A stretch of 64,000 bases of DNA from Antrihabitans auranticaus (GCF_016481275.1 NZ_JAEMNW010000006.1:186001-250000); one strand, 5' to 3'. Positions 33,826 through 43,480 are shown, counted from the stretch's first letter. Numbers and translations: made by a program. Notes: a model not told the origin generated them from the sequence alone.

Positions 33826-35178
33826 TTATGCGCCGATGAGGCTTTGACCGCACACGCGGATGACCTGGCCCGTGACGGCGTTCGAGGCGGGGCTCGCGAA
33901 GTATGCGATGGCCTCTGCGACGTCGACGGTCTGGCCGCCCTGCAGCAGCGAGCTCATGCGACGGCCGGCCTCGCGGGTTGCGAACGGGATTGCCGCCGTC
34001 ATCGCGGTCTCGATGAAGCCGGGCGCGACTGCGTTCGTGGTGATCTTCTTCTTCGCGAGCACCGGAGCGCTGGCCTGGACGAGGCCGATGACGCCGGCCT
34101 TCGAGGTGCCGTAGTTGGTCTGGCCGCGGTTGCCTGCGATGCCTGCGATAGAGGAGACGTCGATGACCCGGCCGCCCTCCTTCAGTGCACCCTGCTCGAC
34201 AAGTGTGTCGGTGATGCGCTGCGGCGCAAGCAGATTGACGTTGATGACGGCGTTCCAGCGGCCGTCGTCCATGTTGGCGAGCAGCTTGTCGCGTGTGATG
34301 CCGGCGTTGTGGACGATGATGTCCGCGCCGCCGTGCCGATCGATGAGGTGCTTGGCAAGAACGTCGGGCGCATCGGCTGCGGTGACGTCGAGCGCGAGCG
34401 ATGTGCCGCCGACCTTGTTCGCGGTCGCCGACAGAGCCTCGCCTGCCGCGGGGATATCAGCGCACACGACGTGTGCGCCGTCGCGGGACAGAACCTCGGC
34501 GATGGTGGCGCCGATACCGCGCGCGGCACCGGTCACGACGGCGACCTTGCCTTCGAGCGGGCGGTCCCAGTTCGCGGGCGCTGTGGAGTCCTCGGCGCCG
34601 ACGCGGATGACCTGGCCGTCGACGAACGCGGACTTGGCCGACAGCAGGAAGCGCAACGTCGATGCCAGACCGGTCAGGCCCGTGCTTGCCTTCGGGGACA
34701 CGTAGACGAGCTGTCCGGTGCCGCCACGCTGCAGTTCCTTGGCAACGCTGCGGGTGAAGCCTTCGAGCGCGCGCTGGGCGATGTGCTCGTCGACAGAGTC
34801 GGTCTCCTCGGGCGTCGTGCCGATGACGACGATGCGCGAGGACGGTGCCAGCTGCCGCATGACGGGCTGGAAGAACTTGTACAGCTGGTCGAGTTCGGTG
34901 ATGCTGCCGATGCCGGTCGCGTCGAACACGAGGCCCCCGAACTTCGTGCCCTCGGCCGTGGGATCTGCAATGTCGTAGTCGGACAACAGTTCTCGCAACG
35001 GCTCGACCAGGCGACCGCTGCCGCCGATCAGGACCGGACCGGCGAGCGGCGGTTCGCCGGCCTTGTAGCGGCGGAGGTTCTCAGGCTGGGGAAGCCCAGC
35101 CTGCTTGGCAATGAGTGCGCCCACCTTGTTGTTGAGGAACGACGAGTACAAGTCGGGAGCTGCCTTGGTTGCTGCCAC
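33826..35178 (-). CDS. fabG4: 3-oxoacyl-ACP/CoA reductase FabG4
   Basis: 450 residues, the high-molecular-weight FabG class (Rv0242c is 454). An N-terminal flavodoxin-like region of about 205 residues has lost its nucleotide motif; the C-terminal SDR domain has [15 protein letters not shown] for cofactor binding, NAGITRD, DVSSIAG, and the catalytic Tyr356 and Lys360 in YGTSK. It reduces 3-oxoacyl thioesters with NADH. Divergent from fadA2; the shared 125-base promoter region carries a perfect 20-bp palindrome at 35245-35264, a TetR operator candidate. Confidence 0.95.
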   Translation of the reverse strand: MAATKAAPDLYSSFLNNKVGALIAKQAGLPQPENLRRYKAGEPPLAGPVLIGGSGRLVEPLRELLSDYDIADPTAEGTKFGGLVFDATGIGSITELDQLYKFFQPVMRQLAPSSRIVVIGTTPEETDSVDEHIAQRALEGFTRSVAKELQRGGTGQLVYVSPKASTGLTGLASTLRFLLSAKSAFVDGQVIRVGAEDSTAPANWDRPLEGKVAVVTGAARGIGATIAEVLSRDGAHVVCADIPAAGEALSATANKVGGTSLALDVTAADAPDVLAKHLIDRHGGADIIVHNAGITRDKLLANMDDGRWNAVINVNLLAPQRITDTLVEQGALKEGGRVIDVSSIAGIAGNRGQTNYGTSKAGVIGLVQASAPVLAKKKITTNAVAPGFIETAMTAAIPFATREAGRRMSSLLQGGQTVDVAEAIAYFASPASNAVTGQVIRVCGQSLIGA

Positions 35179-35244
35179 TTTCCTACCTTTTCTGCCGGAT
35201 AACCCTGTGATGTACGCACAATTATGGGTGCGATGTCGACATTG

Positions 35245-35264
35245 AACTTACTCCGGAGTAAGTT
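35245..35264. promoter_or_regulatory. 20-bp perfect palindrome between fabG4 and fadA2
   Basis: AACTTACTCCGGAGTAAGTT is a complete palindrome. It lies 66 bases before the fabG4 start and 39 bases before the fadA2 start, so one bound dimer could block both promoters. Its CTTACT-N4-AGTAAG core equals that in the promoter of the nearby tetR gene. Confidence 0.7.
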
Positions 35265-35303
35265 AGTTGTCGAGCAGACCCCAACACATCTTGGAGTAGT
35301 CAC

Positions 35304-36590
35304 GTGACAAGCAAGCAGCTGCGCCCTGTCGCCATCCTCGGCGGCAATCGAATTCCGTTCGCCCGGTCGGACAAGGCATACGCCCGAGCGTCCAATCAGG
35401 ACATGTTCACCGCGACGCTGGACGGGCTCGTCAGCCGCTTCAACCTGCAGGGCGAGCGACTCGGCATGGTCGTCGGCGGTGCGGTCCTCAAGCACAGCCG
35501 GGACTTCAACCTCATGCGTGAGTCGGTTCTCGGCAGCGCACTGAGCCCGTACACGCCCGCCTACGACCTGGGCCAGGCGTGCGGAACCGGGCTGCAGTCG
35601 ATCATTGCGGTCGGCGACGCGATCGCCGCAGGCCGAATCGACGCGGGCGTCGGCGGCGGCGTCGATACCACCTCCGATGCGCCTATCGGCGTCAGCGACG
35701 ACCTGCGTGAGTTCCTGCTCTCGGTGAATCGCGCGAAGACCACCGGTGATCGCGTCAAGCTGCTCGGCCACGTCCGGCCGAGCATGCTCGGACTGGAGAT
35801 CCCGAAGAACGGCGAGCCGCGCACCGGTAAGTCGATGGGTGAGCACGCTGCGATCACCTCGAAGGAATTCGGCATCCGCCGCGAAGATCAGGACGAGCTC
35901 GCTGCCGCGAGCCACCAGAACATGGCCGCTGCCTATGACCGTGGCTTCTTCGACGACCTCATCACTCCGTTCCTCGGCCTGACCCGCGACGACAACCTGC
36001 GTCCGGGCTCCAAGGTCGAAAAGCTTGCGACCCTCAACCCCGTCTTCGGTGTCAAGCTCGGCGACGCGACGATGACGGCAGGCAACTCCACCCCGCTGAC
36101 CGACGGTGCGTCGGCCGCACTGCTCTCGACCGAGGAATGGGCCGCGGAGCGCAACCTGCCCGTCCTTGCCCGCCTCGTCGACTCCGAGACGGCTGCTGTC
36201 GACTACGTTCACGGCAAGGACGGATTGCTCATGGCGCCGACCTACGCGGTGCCGCGCCTGCTTGCCCGCAACGGCCTGACCTTGCAGGACTTCGACTACT
36301 ACGAAATCCACGAGGCATTCGCGTCGGTCGTGCTCGCCACCCTGCAGGCTTGGGAAAGCGACGCGTACTGCAAGGAGCGCCTCGGCCTCGACGGTGCGCT
36401 CGGCTCGATCGATCGCAGCAAGCTCAACGTCAACGGCTCCTCGCTCGCGGCCGGTCACCCGTTCGCCGCAACCGGCGGCCGCATCGTGGCTTCGCTCGCG
36501 AAGATGCTCGCGGAGAAGGGTTCGGGCCGCGGCCTGATCTCCATCTGTGCCGCGGGTGGTCAGGGCGTCACGGCGATCATCGAACGCTAA
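35304..36590 (+). CDS. fadA2: Acetyl-CoA acetyltransferase (thiolase) FadA2
   Basis: 428 residues. All thiolase active-site residues are present: nucleophile Cys93 in GQACGTGLQS, His385 in LAAGHPFAATGGR and Cys415 in SICAAGGQGVTA. It cleaves 3-ketoacyl-CoA to acetyl-CoA and a shortened acyl-CoA. GTG 35304 follows TTGGAG. The block MaoC dehydratase, FabG4 reductase, thiolase plus fadE5 encodes matching steps of acyl-CoA turnover, as in Rv0241c-Rv0244c. A stable hairpin at 36648-36694 ends the transcript. Confidence 0.95.
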   Translation: MTSKQLRPVAILGGNRIPFARSDKAYARASNQDMFTATLDGLVSRFNLQGERLGMVVGGAVLKHSRDFNLMRESVLGSALSPYTPAYDLGQACGTGLQSIIAVGDAIAAGRIDAGVGGGVDTTSDAPIGVSDDLREFLLSVNRAKTTGDRVKLLGHVRPSMLGLEIPKNGEPRTGKSMGEHAAITSKEFGIRREDQDELAAASHQNMAAAYDRGFFDDLITPFLGLTRDDNLRPGSKVEKLATLNPVFGVKLGDATMTAGNSTPLTDGASAALLSTEEWAAERNLPVLARLVDSETAAVDYVHGKDGLLMAPTYAVPRLLARNGLTLQDFDYYEIHEAFASVVLATLQAWESDAYCKERLGLDGALGSIDRSKLNVNGSSLAAGHPFAATGGRIVASLAKMLAEKGSGRGLISICAAGGQGVTAIIER

Positions 36591-36647
36591 GTCAACTTAT
36601 TTTCGGAAGGTGTGTAACGCCTTTCGAAGTGCAGCGATGTCATAGTC

Positions 36648-36694
36648 GGCCTCGCGCTGCTGCCCGACCCCCGACCCGGCAGCCGCGCGAGGCC
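36648..36694 (+). terminator. Terminator hairpin after fadA2
   Basis: 10-bp perfect stem GGCCTCGCGC / GCGCGAGGCC, one T-C mismatch, then a 6-bp stem GCTGCC / GGCAGC around a 13-base C-rich loop. It lies 58 bases past the fadA2 stop and 63 bases before the next start. No T run follows. Confidence 0.7.
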
Positions 36695-36756
36695 TCACTA
36701 TTTCCTGGGGGTCTTCGAAAATGCCCGTTCCACGCGCGCGGCCTAGACTCGAGGCA

Positions 36757-38520
36757 ATGACAAGTCCCGACGGATCGACTGCCGAGGTCGGCGCCGATCA
36801 TCGGTCTCCGCCCAAGCAGACGGGGTCGCGGCACAGAAAAGAGTCCACGAATCCGCAGTGGCTGCGGTACGGACTCCTCGGTGCCGCCGTGTTTGCGCTG
36901 CTCGCGGTCGTCTACGTGATCGATCTCGTGGCGTCCTCGGGTGCTGTCCCGCGTGGGGTCGTCGTCGCCGGGGTCGATCTCGGCGGTCGGGACATCGACG
37001 ACGCGGAGGCGCTGCTGCGGGCGCGGATCAGTGAGCGCATCGAGAAACCGCTGGCCTTCGAAGCCGGCGACGTGACAGGCGATATCACCGTGTCGGCCGA
37101 CGTTCTGGACGTGGACTGGGCGCAGACGCTGGACCGTGTCGGTTCGCAACCGCTCGATCCGTTCACGAGGATCGTGTCGCTGTTCACCGATCGACACGTG
37201 CAGATTGCGTCCACTGTCGACGAAGCTGCATTGTCTGCCCAGGTCGAGGGCCTGCGTCCGGTCACCGACCGGGCACCGGTAGAGGGTGGCGTGCGATTCG
37301 ACGGCGCGCAGCCGATTCCTGTACTGCCGGTCGCCGGTCAGGCGCTGGATGCCGCCGGGGCCCGGGAGGCGCTGGTGGCCGACTGGGCAGACGCAACGCC
37401 GATCGAACTGCCGGTCGACGTGACCGACGTCGTAGTCGACGACGCAGCTGTGCAGGACGCGGTCGACAAGATCGCCGAGCCGGCTGTTGCCGCGGACGTC
37501 GTGTTTACCGGGCGTGACGGCAAGGTAGCGACCTTGAAGCCCGACCAGGTCGGTGCGGTTCTGACTTTCACCCCGAACGACAGCGGTGGCCTCACCCCGC
37601 AGTACAACCGCGACGCGGCGGCCGCGCTGCTCGCGCCGCAACTGGCGGTAACCGAAGTCCGGCCGCGCGACGCCGTGATCTCGGTGACGAGCGGTGCCCC
37701 GGTCGTCACGCCCGCAGTCGTCGGCGACATGGTGGCGTGGCAGAAGACGCTCGACGGCTTGCCCGGGTTGATGTCGGCACCGAACGCCCGAACGGCGGCC
37801 GCAGTGTACGAGCCGGCGCAGCCCGCGCTCACGACCGAGGCTGTGAACGGACTCGGGATCAGAGAAGTCATCGCCGAGTACACGACGGGTGGATTCGAGC
37901 CCGCCTCGGGAGTGAACATCCGTAAGGTCGCAGAGGTCGTGAACGGCGCCATCGTGAAACCGGGTGACACGTTCTCGCTGAACGGATTCACCGGTCCGCG
38001 CGGAATCGAACAGGGCTACGTCGAGTCGGGCATCATCGACCACGGCCGACCTGCCAAGGCGGTCGGTGGCGGCATCAGCCAGTTCGCCACGACGCTCTAC
38101 AACGCGACGTACTTCGCCGGCCTCGAGGACGTCACCCACACCGAACACAGCTATTACATTTCGCGCTACCCCGAGGCGCGCGAGGCAACGGTGTTCGAAG
38201 GCGCGATCGACCTCGCCTTCCGTAACAACACTCAGAACGGCATCTACATCGAAGCGGTCGGAAGCAGTTCCGATGTGACGGTGCGGATTTGGGGAACCAA
38301 GGCGGTCGACGTGCAATCGGTGACCGGTGATCGGTACGCGGACACTGCGCCAGACACGATCACGCTGCCCGAAGGCGGCGACTGTGTGGCATCGCGCGGT
38401 GCACCAGGATTCACGACGAGCAATACGCGCATCATCACCGACCACATCACCGGCGCGGAGGTCTACCGACACACCCGTACCGTCAAGTACGACCCGGTCC
38501 CGATCGTGAAGTGCGTATAA
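36757..38520 (+). CDS. VanW/PG-binding domain cell-wall protein
   Basis: 587 residues from ATG 36757. A cytoplasmic N terminus rich in Pro/Ser/Lys (about 40 residues) is followed by one helix (YGLLGAAVFALLAVVYVIDLVA), making a type II membrane protein. Outside are repeated segments of the peptidoglycan-binding type (VVVAGVDLGGRDIDDAEALL, a second near VEGGVRFDGAQPIPVLP), then a VanW domain with ASGVNIRKVAEVVNGAIVKPGDTFSLNGFTG and VGGGISQFATTLYNATYFAGLED. A role in wall maintenance is inferred from the domains; the exact reaction of VanW proteins is unknown. Two C-terminal Cys may pair. Confidence 0.9.
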   Translation: MTSPDGSTAEVGADHRSPPKQTGSRHRKESTNPQWLRYGLLGAAVFALLAVVYVIDLVASSGAVPRGVVVAGVDLGGRDIDDAEALLRARISERIEKPLAFEAGDVTGDITVSADVLDVDWAQTLDRVGSQPLDPFTRIVSLFTDRHVQIASTVDEAALSAQVEGLRPVTDRAPVEGGVRFDGAQPIPVLPVAGQALDAAGAREALVADWADATPIELPVDVTDVVVDDAAVQDAVDKIAEPAVAADVVFTGRDGKVATLKPDQVGAVLTFTPNDSGGLTPQYNRDAAAALLAPQLAVTEVRPRDAVISVTSGAPVVTPAVVGDMVAWQKTLDGLPGLMSAPNARTAAAVYEPAQPALTTEAVNGLGIREVIAEYTTGGFEPASGVNIRKVAEVVNGAIVKPGDTFSLNGFTGPRGIEQGYVESGIIDHGRPAKAVGGGISQFATTLYNATYFAGLEDVTHTEHSYYISRYPEAREATVFEGAIDLAFRNNTQNGIYIEAVGSSSDVTVRIWGTKAVDVQSVTGDRYADTAPDTITLPEGGDCVASRGAPGFTTSNTRIITDHITGAEVYRHTRTVKYDPVPIVKCV

Positions 38521-38550
38521 CCGACTGTGCGGTGAGCTAAGTTCGACGCC

Positions 38551-39480
38551 GTGAGTGCGTCGGACCGCAAGCGGCTGTTGTTGGTGGTCAACCCCTATGC
38601 CACCAACGTGTCCGACACGATCACGGCGGATGTCGTCCACAGGCTGCGGGCCGGCTACGACGTCCAGGTCGTGACGACCGAAGCCCGTGGTCACGCGATC
38701 GAACTCGGCCGTGCCGCAACGGGTATCGACCTCGTTGTCGCACTGGGCGGCGACGGCACCGTCAACGAGATCGTGAACGGGATTGTCGGACTCGGCATTC
38801 CGCTGTCGGCATTACCCGGCGGATCGACGAACGTGATCTGTCGTACGCTCGGGATTCCGCGGCAGATCGGACCCGCGACGCAGCACCTCCTCCGCCGCGC
38901 CGATGACTTCGCCCCTCGCCCAATCGATCTGGGAACGGTGAACGGCCGGAGGTTCGTATTTGCCTGCGGCGCAGGGCTGGACGCGACGACCGCACGGCGG
39001 GTCGAGGCGCGGCCGGAGCTGAAGTCGCGCTTCGGTCCCTTCTTCTTCACCTACGCGGCGATCACCGGATTCCTCGGCGAGTACATGGGCGACAAGGTCC
39101 GCCTCCGGATCATGGCCGGTGGAAGGGAGATCGACGGCGTGACCGCCGTCGTCCAGAACAGCAGCCCGTTCACGTACTTCCAAGGCGTTCCGGTGCAACT
39201 GTCCAAAGACGTTGCCCTGGACGACGGAAGCTTGGCTGTCATCGTGCTGCGGCGGGCGAGCCCGGTCGATGTCCCGTTCCTGATGGGCCGAGTCCTCGTC
39301 GATCGGCTGGGTGGTGCACGCAGTCACCGGCATGTCGACGAGCTGCGCGACATCACGTCGGCGCGGATCGTGTCGACCGGGCTCCTGCCCTTCGCCGTGC
39401 AGGTCGATGGCGACTACATCGGCGACTTCACCGAGCTCGACCTCGGAATCGAGCGAAAGGCCCTGTCCGTCATCGCATGA
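38551..39480 (+). CDS. Diacylglycerol kinase-family lipid kinase
   Basis: 309 residues. The DAGK catalytic domain is marked by LLLVVNPYATNVSD at the start and the ATP-binding GGDGTVNEIVNGI, then LSALPGGSTNVICRTLGIP and FVFACGAGLDATTARRVE. The C-terminal beta-rich half ends with PFAVQVDGDYIGDFTELDL, as in YegS/DgkB-like lipid kinases. It would phosphorylate diacylglycerol or another lipid alcohol at the membrane; the substrate is not evident. GTG start at 38551, 30 bases after the VanW gene, so the two may form an operon. Confidence 0.9.
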   Translation: MSASDRKRLLLVVNPYATNVSDTITADVVHRLRAGYDVQVVTTEARGHAIELGRAATGIDLVVALGGDGTVNEIVNGIVGLGIPLSALPGGSTNVICRTLGIPRQIGPATQHLLRRADDFAPRPIDLGTVNGRRFVFACGAGLDATTARRVEARPELKSRFGPFFFTYAAITGFLGEYMGDKVRLRIMAGGREIDGVTAVVQNSSPFTYFQGVPVQLSKDVALDDGSLAVIVLRRASPVDVPFLMGRVLVDRLGGARSHRHVDELRDITSARIVSTGLLPFAVQVDGDYIGDFTELDLGIERKALSVIA

Positions 39481-39561
39481 CAGTGTGCTGCTGTCAACCC
39501 TTGTGTTCACGCTCGAGTGATGGGTGTTTCCGCAAGACGGACTTGGTGAGACTCGCTAACC

Positions 39562-40683
39562 ATGAGTACCGAACGGATAACCGACGAGATCAAGTTCGCC
39601 TACTGGGTTCCCAACGTCAGTGGTGGACTTGTCACGTCGGACATCGAACAGCGCACGAGCTGGGACTACGAGTACAACAAGAAGCTCGCGCAGACCGCCG
39701 AGAACAACGGTTTCGAGTACGCCCTCAGTCAGGTCAGGTACGAGGCAAGCTACGGCGCGGAGTTTCAGCACGAGTCGACCAGCTTCAGCCTCGCACTGCT
39801 GCTGGCGACCGAGCGTTTGAAGGTCATCGCCGCTGTCCATCCCGGTTTGTGGCAGCCGGCGGTACTCGCGAAGCTCGGTGCCACCGCAGATCATCTGTCC
39901 AACGGCCGCTTCGCCGTCAACGTGGTCAGCGGCTGGTTCAAGGACGAGTTCACACACCTCGGTGAGCCGTGGCTCGAGCACGACGAGCGCTACCGGCGCA
40001 GCGCTGAATTCCTGCAGGTTCTACGCAAGATCTGGACCGAAGACGACGTCGACTTCCGCGGCGATTTCTACCGTATTCACGACTTCACCCTGAAGCCGAA
40101 GCCGCTCAACACCGCTGCGCGCCCCAACCCGGAGCTGTTCCAAGGTGGCAACTCGGCCGCGGCCCGGCGCAATGCCGGCCGCTACTCGGACTGGTACTTC
40201 AGCAACGGCAAGGATTTCGACGGCGTCACCGAGCAGCTGCTCGACGTTCGCGAGGTCGCCCGCGAGAACGAGCGCGAAGTGAAGTTCGGGCTCAACGGTT
40301 TCATCATCGCCCGCGATACCGAGAAGGAAGCGCGCGAGACGCTGCGCGAAATCATCGCCAAGGCCAACAAGCCTGCGGTGGAAGGCTTCCGGGGCGCAGT
40401 CCAGCAGGCCGGTGCGTCGACCCACGACAAGAAGGGCATGTGGGCAGACTCCAAATTCGAGGACCTCGTCCAATACAACGACGGCTTCCGCACGCAATTG
40501 ATCGGTACACCCGAGCAGATCGCCGAGCGCATCGTCGAGTATCGCCGTCGCGGCGTCGACCTGATCCTCGGTGGCTTCCTGCACTTCCAGGAGGAGATCG
40601 AGTACTTCGGCGCGCGTGTGCTGCCGCTGGTTCGTGAGCTCGAGGCGCAGCAGGAACGCGAGCTGGAACCGTTGCTCGCGTGA
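39562..40683 (+). CDS. sfnG: Dimethylsulfone monooxygenase SfnG
   Basis: 373 residues of the bacterial luciferase-like FMNH2-dependent monooxygenase superfamily. The N terminus FAYWVPNVSGGLVTSDIEQR and the segment QTAENNGFEYALSQVRYEASYGAEFQHES are the features I associate with SfnG, which oxidises dimethylsulfone to methanesulfinate under sulfur limitation. VNVVSGWFKDEFTHLGEPW and RYRRSAEFLQVLRKIW are standard for the superfamily. First gene of a three-gene run with the sfnB-like and ssuD genes (overlap GTGA with the next). No flavin reductase is encoded nearby, so reduced FMN must come from elsewhere. Confidence 0.9.
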   Translation: MSTERITDEIKFAYWVPNVSGGLVTSDIEQRTSWDYEYNKKLAQTAENNGFEYALSQVRYEASYGAEFQHESTSFSLALLLATERLKVIAAVHPGLWQPAVLAKLGATADHLSNGRFAVNVVSGWFKDEFTHLGEPWLEHDERYRRSAEFLQVLRKIWTEDDVDFRGDFYRIHDFTLKPKPLNTAARPNPELFQGGNSAAARRNAGRYSDWYFSNGKDFDGVTEQLLDVREVARENEREVKFGLNGFIIARDTEKEARETLREIIAKANKPAVEGFRGAVQQAGASTHDKKGMWADSKFEDLVQYNDGFRTQLIGTPEQIAERIVEYRRRGVDLILGGFLHFQEEIEYFGARVLPLVRELEAQQERELEPLLA

Positions 40684-41825
40684 CGTCGGCGATCCGCGTA
40701 GCGGGGGAGTTGGCGGAGAAATTTCGGGTAGGCGCAGCCGATCGTGATCGCGGTCGGCTGCTGCCCGGCCCGGAGGTCGACGAGCTGTCGGACGCCGGGC
40801 TCTATGCCATTACCGTTCCGGCCGAGTTCGGAGGCGCAGACGCACCGCCATCGGAGGTGGCCGAGGTCTTGCGCGTGATCGCCACGGCGGACCCGAACAT
40901 CGCGCAGATTCCCCAAAGTCACTTCGTGTACGTGCAGTTGCTGAAGCTGGCCGGAACGCCGGACCAACAGCGGTTCTTCTTCGGGGAGGTACTGGCGGGC
41001 AGGCGGTTCGCGAACGCGCAGTCCGAACGTGGGACGAAGACCATTGCCGATATCACGACTGTCCTCACCGCCGACCACCGGTTGAACGGAACCAAGTATT
41101 ACTGCACCGGAACGCTTTTCGCGCACTGGATTCCGGTTTTGGCGCGACGCGACGGAGTCGACGTCGTCGCGTGGATCCCGGCCGATTCCGAAGGCGTTCG
41201 GATCGTCGACGATTGGGACGGCGTCGGTCAGCGGTTGACCGGTAGCGGAACCGTGCGGCTGGATGATGTTGCAGTGCAGCCGGATTGGGTTGTTCCGCGA
41301 GCGCCCGCGTTCGAGGGTCCGACATCCTACGGTGCCTTCGCGCAGCTGCTGCATACGGCAATCGATGTCGGAATCGCGCGCGGCGCCTTGGACGACGCTG
41401 TCGACTTCGTGCGAACAAAGAGCCGCCCCTGGTTCGAAGCCGGTGTCGAGAACGCGTCCGACGATCCGTTGCTGGTACAACGATTCGGGGAATTGGCCGT
41501 ATCGGTCGCCACGGCCGAAGCGTCGTTGGCGGCGGCCGGCGTTGCCGTGGATGCCGCGTTTGCGGAGCAGTCGGACAGCGCCTCCGCCAAGGCGTCCGTA
41601 GCGGTGGCGGTTGCCAAGATCGTCGGCGAGCGCAGCGCGCTGGAGGTCTCGTCGGCCCTGTTCGAAGTGAGCGGAACACGTTCGGCAGCAAGCGAACTCG
41701 ATTTAGACCGGCATTGGCGCAATGCCCGTACCCACACCCTTCACGATCCGGTTCGCTGGAAGTACCAGCACATCGGTCGTGCCGTGCTGCGCGGCGAAGC
41801 ACCGCCCCGGCACGGACTTATCTAG
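40680..41825 (+). CDS. SfnB-family acyl-CoA dehydrogenase-like sulfur acquisition oxidoreductase
   Basis: 381 residues with the acyl-CoA dehydrogenase fold: an N-terminal helical domain (ELSDAGLYAITVPAEFGGADAPPSEVAEVL), a beta domain (FANAQSERGTKTIADITTVL, KYYCTGTLFAHWIPVLAR) and a C-terminal helical domain ending RTHTLHDPVRWKYQHIGRAVL. This C-terminal motif is typical of the SfnB/DszC flavin-dependent group rather than true acyl-CoA dehydrogenases, and the usual catalytic Glu is not apparent. Lies between sfnG and ssuD, which supports a role in organosulfur oxidation; the exact reaction is unknown. GTG start overlaps the sfnG stop. Confidence 0.85.
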   Translation: MTSAIRVAGELAEKFRVGAADRDRGRLLPGPEVDELSDAGLYAITVPAEFGGADAPPSEVAEVLRVIATADPNIAQIPQSHFVYVQLLKLAGTPDQQRFFFGEVLAGRRFANAQSERGTKTIADITTVLTADHRLNGTKYYCTGTLFAHWIPVLARRDGVDVVAWIPADSEGVRIVDDWDGVGQRLTGSGTVRLDDVAVQPDWVVPRAPAFEGPTSYGAFAQLLHTAIDVGIARGALDDAVDFVRTKSRPWFEAGVENASDDPLLVQRFGELAVSVATAEASLAAAGVAVDAAFAEQSDSASAKASVAVAVAKIVGERSALEVSSALFEVSGTRSAASELDLDRHWRNARTHTLHDPVRWKYQHIGRAVLRGEAPPRHGLI

Positions 41826-41837
41826 GAGTCTCGACGC

Positions 41838-42983
41838 ATGAGTTTGGCATTTCACTGGTTCCTCCCGACGTACGGCGATTCGCGCAATCTCGTCGCGGGT
41901 GGGCATGGCACGTCGATGTCGGGCGACCGGCCTGCGACACTTCGCTACCTCAATCAGATCGGCGCCGCGGCGGAAGCGAACGGGTTCGAGGCGGTTCTCA
42001 CGCCGACCGGTGCGTGGTGCGAAGACGCGTGGCTCACCACGGCGATGATGGTCGAGACCACGGAGAAACTGAAGTTTCTGGTTGCCTTCCGGCCCGGGCT
42101 GATCAGCCCGACGCTTGCCGCGCAGATGGCGTCGACGTTCCAGTGGCAATCGCAGGGCAGGTTGCTGCTCAACGTGGTCACGGGTGGCGAGGCGCACGAG
42201 CAGCAGGCGTACGGCGACTTCCTGAACAAGGAGGAGCGCTACGAGCGATGTGGGGAGTTCTTGCAGGTAGTGCGTGATCTGTGGACCTCGGACGGTCCGG
42301 TCACGTTCGAAGGCAAGCACGTGCACGTGCAGGGTGCAACCCTGCAGCGGCAACCGGATCCGGTGCCGCCGGTGTTCTTCGGTGGGTCGTCGGGTCCGGC
42401 GGGAACTGTTGCCGCGGCGCATGCCGATACGTACCTGACGTGGGGTGAGCCGCCGGCTGCCGTCGCAAAGAAGCTGGACTGGATTCGCGGTTTGGCCGTC
42501 GACCGGGGCCGGGTGCTGAGCTACGGACTGCGGATCCACGTCATCAGTCGGGACACGTCCGAGCAGGCTTGGGCCGAAGCCGATCGGCTACTCGCGGCGG
42601 TCGATCCTGCAGCCGTCGAGCGAGTTCAGGCGAACCTGGCGCGCAGTGAGTCCGAAGGGCAGCGTCGGATGCTCGAACTGCACGGTGGACGGACAGACAA
42701 CCTGACCATCGCGCCGAACCTCTGGGCGGGCGTGGGACTGGTCCGCGGCGGAGCGGGCACCGCGTTGGTCGGGTCTCACGAGGAGGTCGCCGACCGGATC
42801 GCCGAATACGCGCGGCTCGGTATCGGCCACTTCATCCTGTCGGGATATCCGCACATCGAAGAGGCGTACTGGTTCGGCGAGGGTGTGCTCCCGATTCTCG
42901 AACGGCGGAAGTTGTGGCGCCGGCCGGGCGGACCGGTTCGGTCCGTAAGTTCGGTCCCCTTCGCTGCGGCCGCTACGAGCTAG
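41838..42983 (+). CDS. ssuD: FMNH2-dependent alkanesulfonate monooxygenase
   Basis: 381 residues, the length of SsuD/MsuD. Characteristic parts are FHWFLPTYGDSRNLVAGGHG, EANGFEAVLTPTGAWCEDAW, FLVAFRPGLISPTLAAQMASTFQWQS, LLLNVVTGGEAHEQQAYGDF and the C-terminal HFILSGYPHIEEAYWFGEGVLP. It releases sulfite from alkanesulfonates with reduced FMN and oxygen; after SfnG it would take methanesulfonate, completing sulfur release from dimethylsulfone. It could equally be MsuD, which has the same signature. The operon lacks the ssuABC transporter genes. Convergent with the Rrf2 gene, overlapping by 11 bases. Confidence 0.92.
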   Translation: MSLAFHWFLPTYGDSRNLVAGGHGTSMSGDRPATLRYLNQIGAAAEANGFEAVLTPTGAWCEDAWLTTAMMVETTEKLKFLVAFRPGLISPTLAAQMASTFQWQSQGRLLLNVVTGGEAHEQQAYGDFLNKEERYERCGEFLQVVRDLWTSDGPVTFEGKHVHVQGATLQRQPDPVPPVFFGGSSGPAGTVAAAHADTYLTWGEPPAAVAKKLDWIRGLAVDRGRVLSYGLRIHVISRDTSEQAWAEADRLLAAVDPAAVERVQANLARSESEGQRRMLELHGGRTDNLTIAPNLWAGVGLVRGGAGTALVGSHEEVADRIAEYARLGIGHFILSGYPHIEEAYWFGEGVLPILERRKLWRRPGGPVRSVSSVPFAAAATS

Positions 42984-43461
42984 CCGCCAGCCACTTCCGC
43001 GCCGGCGCGAGCAGACCCGTGCCGTCGCCCGGTGCGGTTTTGTCTGCTCGCGAGGCGAGGTCGCTGATGGTGACACCGCGCAGGGAGTTGCGCCATGCTG
43101 CGTCGGCGCTCAGCATCACAGCATTGATTCCGCAAGGGGCAACGCACTTTTCGGGCGGTGTGCGGCACGGTCCGCGTTGGCGGATCTCGGTGCAGACGAA
43201 CGATGGAGCCGCACCGTTCACGGCCTCGACCACGTCGAGCACGCTGATCTCTTCGGCTGGGCGGCCGAGCACGTAGCCGCCGCCTTTCCCTTGGACCGAC
43301 CGGATGATCCCGGCTCGCGAGAGGCCCTGCAGGTGCTTGGCCAGATAACTGGGCGAGACGTCGTGGAACTCCGCTAGTCGCGAAGCCGGTGTCGGCGCGT
43401 CGGCGATGCGCAGCACGACACAGCAGTGGAGCGCCCACTCGACTCCGTCGGACAATCGCAC
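42973..43461 (-). CDS. Rrf2-family regulator with cysteine cluster
   Basis: 162 residues from GTG 43461, with AAGGGAAG upstream. The N-terminal winged helix reads MRLSDGVEWALHCCVVLRIADA, ASRLAEFHDVSPSYLAKHLQGLSRAGIIRSVQGKGGGYVLGRP. The C-terminal half has four Cys in FVCTEIRQRGPCRTPPEKC plus VAPC, where Rrf2 proteins such as IscR, NsrR and RsrR bind an iron-sulfur cluster; an Fe-S or redox-sensing role is inference. It is divergent from the NmrA-like gene, 84 bases apart, and probably controls it from the dyad at 43490-43508. Confidence 0.9.
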   Translation of the reverse strand: MRLSDGVEWALHCCVVLRIADAPTPASRLAEFHDVSPSYLAKHLQGLSRAGIIRSVQGKGGGYVLGRPAEEISVLDVVEAVNGAAPSFVCTEIRQRGPCRTPPEKCVAPCGINAVMLSADAAWRNSLRGVTISDLASRADKTAPGDGTGLLAPARKWLAASS

Positions 43462-43480
43462 TATCGCTTCCCTTTCCCTC

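Noticed and set aside
36640-38694. A 684-codon minus-strand frame covering the VanW gene
   Set aside because: The plus-strand VanW and peptidoglycan-binding motifs are clear; the minus frame shows only His/Asp/Arg-rich sequence.
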